Source of the DNA: Candidatus Cryosericum terrychapinii
Lineage (GTDB): Bacteria > Caldisericota > Caldisericia > Cryosericales > Cryosericaceae
NCBI RefSeq assembly: GCF_003570925.1
Contig: NZ_QXIS01000030.1
Span: 1 to 64,000, forward strand
Length of the DNA stretch: 64,000 bases
Reading direction: 5' to 3'
Each line of letters begins with the position of its first letter. Positions within the stretch are counted from its first letter, which is position 1. The notes below the pieces were generated by a model, which saw nothing but the letters and a program-made list of their open reading frames with translations, was not told where the DNA came from and did no database searches. Below, piece by piece: positions 1-7,245 of this stretch. The position numbers and the translations under genes are program-made.

Positions 1-55
1 GCCAACATGAAGTGGCATTAGCCGCCAAGCTGACAGATCGATAGCTCTGACGTCG

Positions 56-84
56 TTGACAAACGGCAGACTGGCAGCACAATT
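56..84 (+). promoter_or_regulatory. Candidate promoter of the HD-GYP gene
   Basis: A perfect -35 hexamer TTGACA (56-61) is followed 17 bases later by a weak -10, ACAATT (79-84). It lies 47 bases before the proposed TTG start at 131. The -10 is poor, so this is only a candidate. The rest of 1-130 holds no gene I can support. Confidence 0.4.
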
Positions 85-130
85 AGAGGTGCTGGTCGAT
101 GCCTGACGTCGCATCGGTGGAGGTCTGCCA

Positions 131-1468
131 TTGAGTGACCGTGTTTCTGCTCGCGGGATTGTCTATATATGTGCGGTTGCACTGATAGGCGTAGCCGTGG
201 TTGTGTTCAGCCCGAGGCTTTTGGGGGCCACACCGCTGTTTTCCTGGTTCTGGGCTGCGTTCTTCCTTGCAGTCGCAATCCTCGCGGAGACGTTCCCTAT
301 CGTGTGGCAGGCTTATGGTGTGTCGAAGATGGAGATCTCGGTTTCCATGGCTGTCACCTTTGCAGCCGCCTGTCTGTTTCCACCCCAAGTTGCTGCAGGC
401 ATTGCCGTCGTTGGGACACTGGTGGGCGATCGGCTGACGCACAAAGAGGGGATCAAGACCATCTACAACATGGCCGAGTATGCCATAGCAGTTGGCGGGG
501 CAAGTTTTGTTTATCATCGTTTTGTAGACGTATCGCTGGACTTTCTGGCCATAGAGAACGGGCGGGCACTTGTGCTCTCGGCCGTCTGGTATCTTGGAAG
601 CGAGTACCTGCTTCTTGCTGGTTTGTTTTTACTGCTGTCTCGTGGTAGCTTCGTCCGTACGTTGGGTTCGCTTGTGAGGACGACATGGCTCACCAACCTG
701 ACGTTGCTTCTTCTCGGGATGGTCATCACCGTTCTGTACTGGCAGGACCCATGGACTGTCCTGTTTCTGGTTCCTGTCTTCGTCGTACTGTCCTATGCTC
801 TCAAAAGAGAGCAGACCCTACGAAGCCAAACACAGACGATTCTTGAGAAGTTGGTTGATGTCCTGGAAAGCAAGAGCCCCGAGACCGCACAGCACTCGAA
901 GCGCGTGCGGGCGTGGGTTGAAGATATGTGTGATGAGCTTGGCATGGAGAGTGGCGAAGCGGACATGGTACTGCAGGCTGCCGTGCTGCACGACCTGGGG
1001 AAGGTCGGGCTGGACGACAACTTGCTGCGCAAACCTGGTCTCAGTGCAGAGGAGTTCCATCAGATCATGGAACATCCCGCGGTGTCTGCCGGCTTGCTTG
1101 AGGGGCTGACGCTGTTCCAGGGCGGACGGGACATTGTCCTGCACCACCATGAGCGATACGATGGCAATGGTTACCCGGACCATCTCGCGGGCGAGAGCAT
1201 TCCTCTTGGTGCGCGTATCATTACTGTTGCAGATTCATTCGATGCCATGGTGAGTATGCGACCCTACCGGGCCAAGAGCCTCACAGTCACTGAAGCTCTG
1301 AAGATCCTGGACCACGAGCGCGGGGCACAGTTCGATCCAGAGCTCGTGGTCACATTCACGAAGCTTGTTCGTGAACACCTTGCGACAGGAGACATGACCA
1401 ATTTTCCCTCCGCCGTTCAGATCGACTCGACGGACGAAGTCAGCATCGCAGCGGGCGCTCAAGTCTAG
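131..1468 (+). CDS. Membrane-anchored HD-GYP domain protein (putative cyclic-di-GMP phosphodiesterase)
   Basis: A 445-residue protein. Residues about 10-223 form six or seven hydrophobic segments, a membrane sensor region. Residues about 240-415 are an HD-GYP domain with the metal-binding HDLGK (287-291) and the signature HHERYDGNGYP (339-349). HD-GYP proteins hydrolyse cyclic-di-GMP, so this is probably a signal-responsive phosphodiesterase at the inner membrane face; the sensed signal is unknown. The start is a TTG preceded by GGTGGAGGT at 116-124 with six-base spacing. The next gene starts two bases after the stop, suggesting co-transcription. All key HD-GYP residues are intact, so enzymatic activity is plausible. 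No GGDEF gene is in the window. Confidence 0.88.
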   Translation: MSDRVSARGIVYICAVALIGVAVVVFSPRLLGATPLFSWFWAAFFLAVAILAETFPIVWQAYGVSKMEISVSMAVTFAAACLFPPQVAAGIAVVGTLVGDRLTHKEGIKTIYNMAEYAIAVGGASFVYHRFVDVSLDFLAIENGRALVLSAVWYLGSEYLLLAGLFLLLSRGSFVRTLGSLVRTTWLTNLTLLLLGMVITVLYWQDPWTVLFLVPVFVVLSYALKREQTLRSQTQTILEKLVDVLESKSPETAQHSKRVRAWVEDMCDELGMESGEADMVLQAAVLHDLGKVGLDDNLLRKPGLSAEEFHQIMEHPAVSAGLLEGLTLFQGGRDIVLHHHERYDGNGYPDHLAGESIPLGARIITVADSFDAMVSMRPYRAKSLTVTEALKILDHERGAQFDPELVVTFTKLVREHLATGDMTNFPSAVQIDSTDEVSIAAGAQV

Positions 1469-1469
1469 C

Positions 1470-2048
1470 ATGCTGGTTCTGGCTGTCCTGGGTGTTGCAC
1501 TGGTTTCCAGTCTGCTCACCGGGGGACGGCTGGAGTATGCCCGAAACTGGCAGCTCAAGGGACTATGGATGGCTCTGGGGGCGTTTGCGGTCCAGACAGC
1601 TCTGTTCACTCAGTGGGGAACAGGTTTCGTCGGCGAGGCGCTGGTCCCTGTCGTTTACGTCGTCACGCTGAGCGCTTTGGTGGTATTTCTGGTTGTCAAT
1701 CGACGTGTTCTGGGTGTTCCGATTCTCTTGGCCGGGTTGATGCTCAATATGCTTGTCATCAGTGCCAATGCTGGACGGATGCCTGCTTCTGTGGCGGCAC
1801 TTACCGGAGCGGGCCGCGTCGAGGAGGCGGATTTGCTGCGATTGCGTGGAGCAGCTGCCAACTGCATCCTGATGAGTGATTTCACAAGGCTGAACATGCT
1901 GGGGGACAACATCGTGATTCGACTGGGTGGGCCAGTCGGTTCAGCATACAGCGTCGGTGATCTGGTTGCACTTGCTGGTGAAGCCGTGGTCGTGTTCGGC
2001 GTGTTGAGAGCGAAACCGGCAGGTCATCAATCGGAAGAAAGGGTGTGA
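1470..2048 (+). CDS. DUF5317-like integral membrane protein (copy 1)
   Basis: A 192-residue, strongly hydrophobic protein that opens with a membrane segment followed by a GGRLEY motif. The conserved stretch MSDFTRLNMLGDNI, near residue 140, recurs in the next gene as MSDRTHLNFMGDYI. The two proteins are clearly paralogous over their whole length, and both look like the DUF5317 family of small bacterial membrane proteins of unknown function. It starts two bases after the HD-GYP stop, so translation is probably coupled. The link to the upstream HD-GYP gene suggests a role in signalling or the envelope, but this is inference from position only. Confidence 0.7.
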   Translation: MLVLAVLGVALVSSLLTGGRLEYARNWQLKGLWMALGAFAVQTALFTQWGTGFVGEALVPVVYVVTLSALVVFLVVNRRVLGVPILLAGLMLNMLVISANAGRMPASVAALTGAGRVEEADLLRLRGAAANCILMSDFTRLNMLGDNIVIRLGGPVGSAYSVGDLVALAGEAVVVFGVLRAKPAGHQSEERV

Positions 2049-2180
2049 CTAGCCTACTTTCACTATAGCGACGGAAACTGTTCGGAAGTTCTACCATATC
2101 GGAGAAAACTGGGGTGCGAGGATGATGACTGAAAACGCGTTTCTTGTGAGTGATGCTGTTCCAGCAGGGGAAGGCTAACC

Positions 2181-2777
2181 GTGTTTGTCCTTGTCGTTCT
2201 CGCGTCTGCCCTCTCCCTGAGTCTGGTTACCGGCGGACGGCTGCGCTACATCGAAAACTTTCACCTGAAGGCCCTGCCTCTCGGAGTGGGGGCGTTCGTG
2301 GTTCAGCTGCTCATTTTTACGTCCCGCGGGGAATCTCTGCTTGGCACGCTGCTTCCCGCAGTCTATGTCCTGACCCTTCTTGCGCTCCTGGCGTTTCTGC
2401 TGGTGAACCGCAGGGTTTTTGGCGTTCCGTTCCTCCTGGCCGGGCTGGTGTTGAACGTCGTTGTCGTCGGCGCAAACCATGGGCGTATGCCGACTGATCC
2501 GCAGGCACTTGTCGCCACTGGACAGGGCTCCCATGCAGAGGAGCTGGTCAGGGATGGTGCCGCAGCCAACGTTGTTCTCATGAGTGACCGGACGCACCTC
2601 AATTTTATGGGAGACTATATCGTCCTGCCGTTTCTCGGCGACATGGGTTCGGCCTACAGCGCGGGCGATCTTCTGGCTCTTGCGGGAGAAGCCGCTCTGG
2701 TGTACGGGATGGTACGAGCGGGCAGAACAGCACACGCTGGTTCAACCGAGGACCGGCTTTCTGAAACCGGAAGCTAG
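2181..2777 (+). CDS. DUF5317-like integral membrane protein (copy 2)
   Basis: A 198-residue paralogue of the preceding gene. It shares the N-terminal GGRLRYIEN motif, the central VNRRVFGVP helix (copy 1: VNRRVLGVP) and the C-terminal YSAGDLLALAGEA block. The start is GTG at 2181 with a purine-rich CAGGGGAAGG site upstream. A 132-base spacer separates it from copy 1 and holds no other gene I can identify. Function unknown; tandem duplication followed by divergence is the simplest reading. Confidence 0.7.
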   Translation: MFVLVVLASALSLSLVTGGRLRYIENFHLKALPLGVGAFVVQLLIFTSRGESLLGTLLPAVYVLTLLALLAFLLVNRRVFGVPFLLAGLVLNVVVVGANHGRMPTDPQALVATGQGSHAEELVRDGAAANVVLMSDRTHLNFMGDYIVLPFLGDMGSAYSAGDLLALAGEAALVYGMVRAGRTAHAGSTEDRLSETGS

Positions 2778-2805
2778 TCCTGGGTCTTTTCCCCTGGCAG
2801 GTCGC

Positions 2806-2835
2806 TTGTCGGTTCGGCCGTTCGTGGCGTATACT
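2806..2835 (+). promoter_or_regulatory. Candidate promoter of the Nif3-like gene
   Basis: TTGTCG (2806-2811), an 18-base spacer and a consensus-like -10, TATACT (2830-2835), lie about 37 bases before the ATG at 2873. Spacing and -10 match are good; the -35 is weaker. Confidence 0.5.
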
Positions 2836-2872
2836 CTTGTCGAAAGCAATGTGCTGACACAGGAGGTGCGCA

Positions 2873-3979
2873 ATGCGCATCCGGGAATTGTATGATCTCA
2901 TCGATATTGTGGCCCCGTTTCGGCTGCAGGAGGAGTATGACAACGCAGGACTGATCGTCGGTTCAATGGACGACGAGGTACGTGGGGTCCTCCTTTGTCT
3001 GGATGTCACGCACGAGACGGTCGAGGAAGCGGACCGGGTTGGCGCCAATCTCATTCTGTCCCATCATCCCCCCATCTTCAGGGCGATCAAGAAGCTGGAC
3101 CCGATCCAGCACTCGGCGCTGTTGGCCGCCATTCGTATGGACATGGCTCTGTTGGCAGTACACACGAACTTCGACGCTGCGCCGGACGGTCTCAACACAT
3201 TTGTGGTGCGTCAGATGGGCCTCACTGACCTGTGTATCCTTGAGCTTCACGAGTCGGAACGGTTGTACAAAGTCGTCACCTTTATTCCTCCCGAATTCAG
3301 GGAACAGGTCCTGGAAGCGATGTTTGCCGCCGGGGCAGGGCACACCGGTTCCTATTCGCATGCGTCGTTCCGGGCCACTGGGACGGGCGGGTTCGTGCCT
3401 GACCCCGGGGCGCATCCCTTCGTGGGTGAGGAGAATGCTATGACCAGCGTGGCCGAGGACCGCGTCGAAACCATCGTGTCCGGCCGGGACCTGGCATCTG
3501 TCCTGAAGGCCCTGCGCGGGGCTCACCCATATGAGGAGCCGGCAGTCGACGTTTTCGAGGAACATCTTCCCGGGGGCCCAGTTGCTGGGTTCGGACACAT
3601 GGGGAGGCTGCCTCATGTCATGGATCCGGAAGAGTTCATCACGTTCATCAAGTCGTTCTTCGCTCTTGCGGTGTTGCCGGTGGCGGGGACTCTACCGAAG
3701 GCCATCGAACGCGTGGCCTTCTGTTCCGGAGCGGGATTGTCGCTTCTCCCAGCTGCAAGCAGAGCGGGAGCCCAGGTACTGATCACGGGAGATGTCACAT
3801 ATCACGAGGCGCTCGACGTGTCTCAGGGAGGAGGCTGTGTAGCTATTGTCGACCACTACAGCTCTGAGTGTTTCTTCGCAGCTGCGATGGAAGAAGCGTT
3901 GCGGAGCGCGGCAGGAGACAGGGAGTTGCCACCACTGCACCAGTCGACCATAGACTATCAGCCCGTCAGGTTCTGGTAG
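2873..3979 (+). CDS. Nif3-like dinuclear metal centre protein (YqfO type)
   Basis: A 368-residue protein of the Nif3/GTP cyclohydrolase I type 2 family. Metal ligands are visible as LSHHPP (about 63-67) near the N-terminus and as DHYSSE near the C-terminus. The length and the central insert (about residues 130-235, containing a GAHPYEEPAVDV block) match the long YqfO form, which carries a PII-like domain between the two halves. Members form hexameric toroids with a two-metal site; the cellular role is poorly defined. The start ATG follows an excellent AGGAGGT at 2861-2867. A hairpin terminator follows the stop. Confidence 0.85.
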   Translation: MRIRELYDLIDIVAPFRLQEEYDNAGLIVGSMDDEVRGVLLCLDVTHETVEEADRVGANLILSHHPPIFRAIKKLDPIQHSALLAAIRMDMALLAVHTNFDAAPDGLNTFVVRQMGLTDLCILELHESERLYKVVTFIPPEFREQVLEAMFAAGAGHTGSYSHASFRATGTGGFVPDPGAHPFVGEENAMTSVAEDRVETIVSGRDLASVLKALRGAHPYEEPAVDVFEEHLPGGPVAGFGHMGRLPHVMDPEEFITFIKSFFALAVLPVAGTLPKAIERVAFCSGAGLSLLPAASRAGAQVLITGDVTYHEALDVSQGGGCVAIVDHYSSECFFAAAMEEALRSAAGDRELPPLHQSTIDYQPVRFW

Positions 3980-3985
3980 GACGGG

Positions 3986-4071
3986 CAGCAAAGAAAACAG
4001 CCCGAAGCGCGATTGCGGTCCGGGCTGTTTTCGAAGGAGGGCATGTAACCGATAACAAAGTTACCGATTAC
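3986..4071 (-). ncRNA. Candidate small RNA: two hairpins with an exposed CCUCC segment
   Basis: On the minus strand a strong promoter (4078-4105) predicts a start near 4071. The transcript would open with a 12-bp stem (4060-4071 with 4045-4056) and a UUU loop. Two of the pairs are G-U wobbles that only pair in minus-strand RNA; in plus-strand RNA they are A/C mismatches. A single-stranded AUGCCCUCCUUCG (4044-4032) follows, then an 11-bp terminator stem (3994-4031) ending in TTTTCTTT. The CCUCCUU resembles the anti-Shine-Dalgarno end of 16S rRNA, as in C-rich regulatory small RNAs. No protein of useful length is encoded. An operator for alr is the main alternative. Confidence 0.5.
3994..4031. 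terminator. Bidirectional intrinsic terminator
   Basis: A perfect 11-bp inverted repeat, AAAACAGCCCG (3994-4004) and CGGGCTGTTTT (4021-4031), with a 16-base loop. It ends the Nif3-like transcript (stop at 3979). Read on the minus strand it is followed by CTTT and would end the candidate small RNA. Confidence 0.8.
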
Positions 4072-4077
4072 ACCGCT

Positions 4078-4105
4078 ACTATACGGAATACCTGATTCTT
4101 GTCAA
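4078..4105 (-). promoter_or_regulatory. Strong minus-strand promoter with no protein gene downstream
   Basis: TTGACA (4105-4100) and TATAGT (4083-4078) are separated by 16 bases. It points toward the 3' end of the Nif3-like gene, where there is no minus-strand ORF, only the terminator hairpin at 3994-4031. This is the main support for the candidate small RNA. Confidence 0.6.
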
Positions 4106-4179
4106 TGGCAACGTTTGCATAGTTGGCGGTGGCCATGGACAGTATGCCTGCAGAGTGTGTATCAGTGAGTATTCTTGTG

Positions 4180-4207
4180 TTGAACGCCCTCTGAATCGTG
4201 CTATGGT
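4180..4207 (+). promoter_or_regulatory. Candidate promoter giving a leaderless alr mRNA
   Basis: TTGAAC (4180-4185), 16 bases, then TATGGT (4202-4207). The expected transcription start, about seven bases past the -10, coincides with the ATG at 4214. No Shine-Dalgarno sequence precedes that ATG, which fits a leaderless message. Confidence 0.45.
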
Positions 4208-4213
4208 TTTGTC

Positions 4214-5371
4214 ATGAAGAGAGAGGACAGTGTTTTAGTCGAGCAATTCGGGCGTCCTACGTGGCTGGAGATCGATCTGGCTTGCGTACGGGGTAACTAT
4301 CATGTCATCCGTGGGATGGTGCCGGCGAAGACCCATGTTCTGTGTGTCGTCAAGGACGATGCCTATGGGCATGGGGCGGTAGATGTGGCGCGAGTCCTCC
4401 AGGAAGAGGGTGCCGACTGGTTCGCGCTTGCCACGCTGGAAGAGGCTCTTGAGCTTCGACGGGCCGGCATCAAAGGTCACATGCTCGTGTTTGGCTATAT
4501 CCCCGCATCAGGAGTTCAGGAGGCAATCGCTCAGGGTATTACACTCAGCATCCCCAACGACGACGTGGCACGCGAACTCGTCGGAGCAGCTGCCGGAAAG
4601 CAGTTGACGGTCCATCTCAAGGTGGATACGGGCATGGGAAGAAACGGCGTTCTTGCAGAAGGGGCGCTGGACGTGCTGCACAAGCTGAACGGCATGAAAG
4701 GTCTTGTGGTAGAGGGGATCTATTCGCACTTTTCCTGTGCGGACTCTGACGAATCCTACTCGTCCATGCAACTGCGCAGGTTCGAGAAAGTTCTCCATCA
4801 GTCGACCGTGGAGGGCATGCGCCCTCCTGTTGCCCATTTCTGCAACTCGGCAGGCATCCTGACCATGAAGGCTGCGACCTTCGAAGGGGTTCGTCCGGGG
4901 TTGCTGCTCTATGGTTGTTCGCCCCTCGAAGGTGTGCCGATCGCGGGATTGCGGCCCGCGATGTCGATGAAGTCCCGGGTGATAGCGTTCAAACAGGTTC
5001 CTGCCGGCTACGGCATCAGCTATGGGCGCAGCTACTTGACCTACAAGCCGACGATGGTGGGAATCCTTCCAGTCGGCTACACGGATGGGTATTCCCGCAT
5101 GTTGTCCAACAAGGCCTCGGTGCTCATCCGTGGCAAGCGAGCGCCGGTCATAGGACGGGTGACCATGGATCAGACCATGATCGACCTGTCGGACGTGCAA
5201 GGTGTGACGGTGGGCGACGAAGCTGTGCTCATGGGTGAAGCCGGAAACCAGCGCATCACCGCGGGTGATCTGGGATCACTCGCCCAGACGATCAGCTACG
5301 AGGTCCTCTCCACAGTCGGCAAGCTGGTTCGCCACGTATACCGCGACCGGCCGAAGCCCGAGACGGAATGA
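4214..5371 (+). CDS. alr: Alanine racemase
   Basis: A 385-residue, PLP-dependent fold-type III enzyme that interconverts L- and D-alanine for peptidoglycan. The PLP lysine is in VVKDDAYGHG (Lys about 47; the family usually has KANAYGHG). The second catalytic residue lies in GYGISYGRSY in the C-terminal half, and the MGRNG, HFCNSAG and GRVTMDQ blocks are all present. Length is normal. The ATG lacks a ribosome site and sits seven bases after a -10 element, so the mRNA may be leaderless. The stop overlaps the start of the next gene (ATGA), implying coupled translation with a beta-lactamase-like protein. Confidence 0.93.
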   Translation: MKREDSVLVEQFGRPTWLEIDLACVRGNYHVIRGMVPAKTHVLCVVKDDAYGHGAVDVARVLQEEGADWFALATLEEALELRRAGIKGHMLVFGYIPASGVQEAIAQGITLSIPNDDVARELVGAAAGKQLTVHLKVDTGMGRNGVLAEGALDVLHKLNGMKGLVVEGIYSHFSCADSDESYSSMQLRRFEKVLHQSTVEGMRPPVAHFCNSAGILTMKAATFEGVRPGLLLYGCSPLEGVPIAGLRPAMSMKSRVIAFKQVPAGYGISYGRSYLTYKPTMVGILPVGYTDGYSRMLSNKASVLIRGKRAPVIGRVTMDQTMIDLSDVQGVTVGDEAVLMGEAGNQRITAGDLGSLAQTISYEVLSTVGKLVRHVYRDRPKPETE

Positions 5372-6204
5372 ACCAGGACACCCGGTACCTTCCCGTTCAG
5401 AAAGCGCTTCGAGGGGTTCTTGCGACGGTGGCATTTCCATGCGCCGTGCACGCTGAGCTCTTGAGCACAGAAGACCGCTGTCTCATCTTCTCTCAGAACA
5501 GCAATCTCCCGTTCGGAGCTGCGTCGATCATCAAGCTCCCGCTCCTGGTCTGCGTTGCGCAACTGGTGGAACTGGGTGAGCTAGCATGGGACCGGGCTAT
5601 TCGTCTGACAGTAGCAGCCCCTCACGGGACCGGCCTTCTCGAGTATCTGGACAAGTCTGGCCCGTGGTCGGTCCAGGATTTGTGCATCATGATGATGGGT
5701 GTGTCCGACAACATGGCCTGCAACCAGCTTATCGAGGAGATCGGCATAGAGCGTCTGAACGATGTCCTGCACGATCTTGGGTATGAGGCGACAAGTATCC
5801 GACGTCAGATGATGGACCGTGAGACGCTCGCTCGTGGAATCGACAATAGCGTGACCGCCGCCGATATCGCCGACATGCTGGCGCGACTACATGCCCATCG
5901 TCTGGTCTCGAACGCGGCGAGTGAACGCATACTTGGCTATCTGCGCATGAACCAGCTGAGAGACCTGGTCGCCTGGCCGCTTCCTGGCAGTGCTGCCCTG
6001 GCGGGAAAGACGGGTGGCATGAGTGGTTCGCTTCTCGACGCAGAGCTCATCACCGTGTCGGGAGGACCCACTTATTCGCTCTGCGTTTTTGCGTCAGGTT
6101 TTGAACGGGCCGCTCAGGCGAAACGCGTCATGGCCGAGGTGTCGGAGATGATCTACAGCGCCGTCTCAGGCAGCAGGAGCGGTGAACGAGCCGGCTCAGC
6201 CTAA
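5368..6204 (+). CDS. Class A beta-lactamase-like serine hydrolase
   Basis: A 278-residue protein with the three penicillin-recognising motifs in order: SIIK (Ser53, Lys56), SDN (113-115) and KTG (214-216). Glu152 in MDRETL is a candidate for the deacylating glutamate. No signal peptide is evident at the N-terminus, which is unusual for a penicillin-interactive enzyme and may mean a cytoplasmic hydrolase of another substrate or an atypical export route. Its start overlaps the alr stop by four bases, linking it to cell-wall metabolism. Its stop overlaps the convergent nrdG stop by three bases. Family assignment is firm; activity as a true beta-lactamase is not shown. Confidence 0.8.
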   Translation: MNQDTRYLPVQKALRGVLATVAFPCAVHAELLSTEDRCLIFSQNSNLPFGAASIIKLPLLVCVAQLVELGELAWDRAIRLTVAAPHGTGLLEYLDKSGPWSVQDLCIMMMGVSDNMACNQLIEEIGIERLNDVLHDLGYEATSIRRQMMDRETLARGIDNSVTAADIADMLARLHAHRLVSNAASERILGYLRMNQLRDLVAWPLPGSAALAGKTGGMSGSLLDAELITVSGGPTYSLCVFASGFERAAQAKRVMAEVSEMIYSAVSGSRSGERAGSA

Positions 6205-6905
6205 ATGCCGCCTCGTGTGCTGATGTGGAGGAGAGGGTAGAGCAAGCGCGTGTGGTCCGCAATGGTCTCGAGGTCTCCGGGCTCAAATCCTCTGGCGTGG
6301 AGAAGGTTCGGGTCGAGGGTCTTGGTAGGGACGAAGTTCTGGATGACGTAGCGCGATCCAGGGGGCAGCATGCGGGCGATATTGTCGACGTCGACTTCGC
6401 TGAACAGCAAAGGCAAGATGGTCGTCCGGTACTCATGGACGGTGTCACATTGGGCCAGAAGCCGTATTGAGGTCTCCGCGAGGACGAGAGCATACGGGTT
6501 GCCCGTCACGTCACTGTATCGTGAGGGAGGGGCTTTCACATCCATGGCAACGTAGTCCAGAGAGCCTGTTTCCAGAAGGTGCCCAAGCGTCTCGGGGTTG
6601 GATCCGTTGGTATCCAGCTTGACAGCGTAGCCTAAAGCGCGGATGCGGCCGACGAATCCGGCCAGATCGGCATGAAGCGTCGGTTCTCCCCCGGTGATGC
6701 AGACGCCGTTGAGTTTGCCCCTGCGGCGTTCGAGAAAAGCGAAGAATGCGTCTTCAGTCAGTTGCGGCGTATCCTCCATCGCGGTGACGAGCTCAGGGTT
6801 GTGGCAGTACGGACATGTGAAGTTGCAGCCGACCGTGAACACGGTTGTGGCCAGTCTACCCGGGAAGTCACTGAGCGATAGTGGTTCATAGTGCGCCAGT
6901 CTCAT
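6201..6905 (-). CDS. nrdG: Anaerobic ribonucleotide reductase activating protein (radical SAM)
   Basis: A 234-residue radical-SAM enzyme with the cluster motif CNFTCPYC (Cys27, Cys31, Cys34) and the SAM-binding GGEPTLH. It uses SAM and a 4Fe-4S cluster to place a glycyl radical on the class III ribonucleotide reductase. It is the last gene of the minus-strand set nrdD, SH3 protein, glycyl-radical domain, nrdG. Members of this length are often annotated NrdG-like or pyruvate-formate-lyase-activating; the neighbours favour NrdG. The target glycine would lie in the separate 65-residue protein encoded just upstream. Confidence 0.85.
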   Translation of the reverse strand: MRLAHYEPLSLSDFPGRLATTVFTVGCNFTCPYCHNPELVTAMEDTPQLTEDAFFAFLERRRGKLNGVCITGGEPTLHADLAGFVGRIRALGYAVKLDTNGSNPETLGHLLETGSLDYVAMDVKAPPSRYSDVTGNPYALVLAETSIRLLAQCDTVHEYRTTILPLLFSEVDVDNIARMLPPGSRYVIQNFVPTKTLDPNLLHARGFEPGDLETIADHTRLLYPLLHISTRGGI

Positions 6906-7008
6906 GTCTCTGTTTTCTCACCAATGGGTGCTTCCCGCGTGACGATATGAAAACGTCGCTGACAGTCCTGCAGGAGGACCATGTCCAGCGGCGTTTCACC
7001 CATTACGT

Positions 7009-7206
7009 TCATTGTGCCGTGTTGTGTTGGGTCTTGACCTCGAAGCATATTCTGTCGGCCCACTCCGCCTTCTTTCCCTTGTTCCACTGGGAAACAGGCC
7101 TCAGATAGCCAACCACGCGGCTGTAAACCTCAGTCCTTGTACGCCTGCACGCTGGTACTGTCATTCCATTGTCCAGCAACAGGTCCCCATTCTCTAGTTC
7201 CTTCAC
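7009..7206 (-). CDS. Detached glycyl-radical domain of anaerobic ribonucleotide reductase
   Basis: A 65-residue protein whose residues 23-52 match the extreme C-terminus of class III NrdD: TEVYSRVVGYLRPV, then WNKGKKAEWADR. The radical glycine would be Gly33 in RVVGY. It starts at GTG 7206 behind a strong AGGAGGT (7211-7217), so it is a genuine translated gene, not a leftover. The large NrdD encoded at 8694-10745 stops just after its zinc site and lacks this motif. The two polypeptides therefore probably assemble into one enzyme, with the glycine activated by NrdG from the next gene. Short stand-alone NrdD-type proteins are known, but a body lacking the domain makes this one essential in trans. 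Confidence 0.8.
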   Translation of the reverse strand: MKELENGDLLLDNGMTVPACRRTRTEVYSRVVGYLRPVSQWNKGKKAEWADRICFEVKTQHNTAQ

Positions 7207-7245
7207 TCGCCACCTCCTCTCACCGAGTAGAGTATAGTCAGAACG

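Noticed and set aside
1-21. Possible last codons of an upstream plus-strand gene (ending in TAG at 19-21)
   Set aside because: Only six codons are visible, so neither coding status nor identity can be supported.
4045-4071. Start-stop mini-ORF (AAGGAGGGC-ATG-TAA) on the plus strand
   Set aside because: Spacing of the ribosome site to the ATG is too short, and the element is better explained by the minus-strand hairpin RNA.
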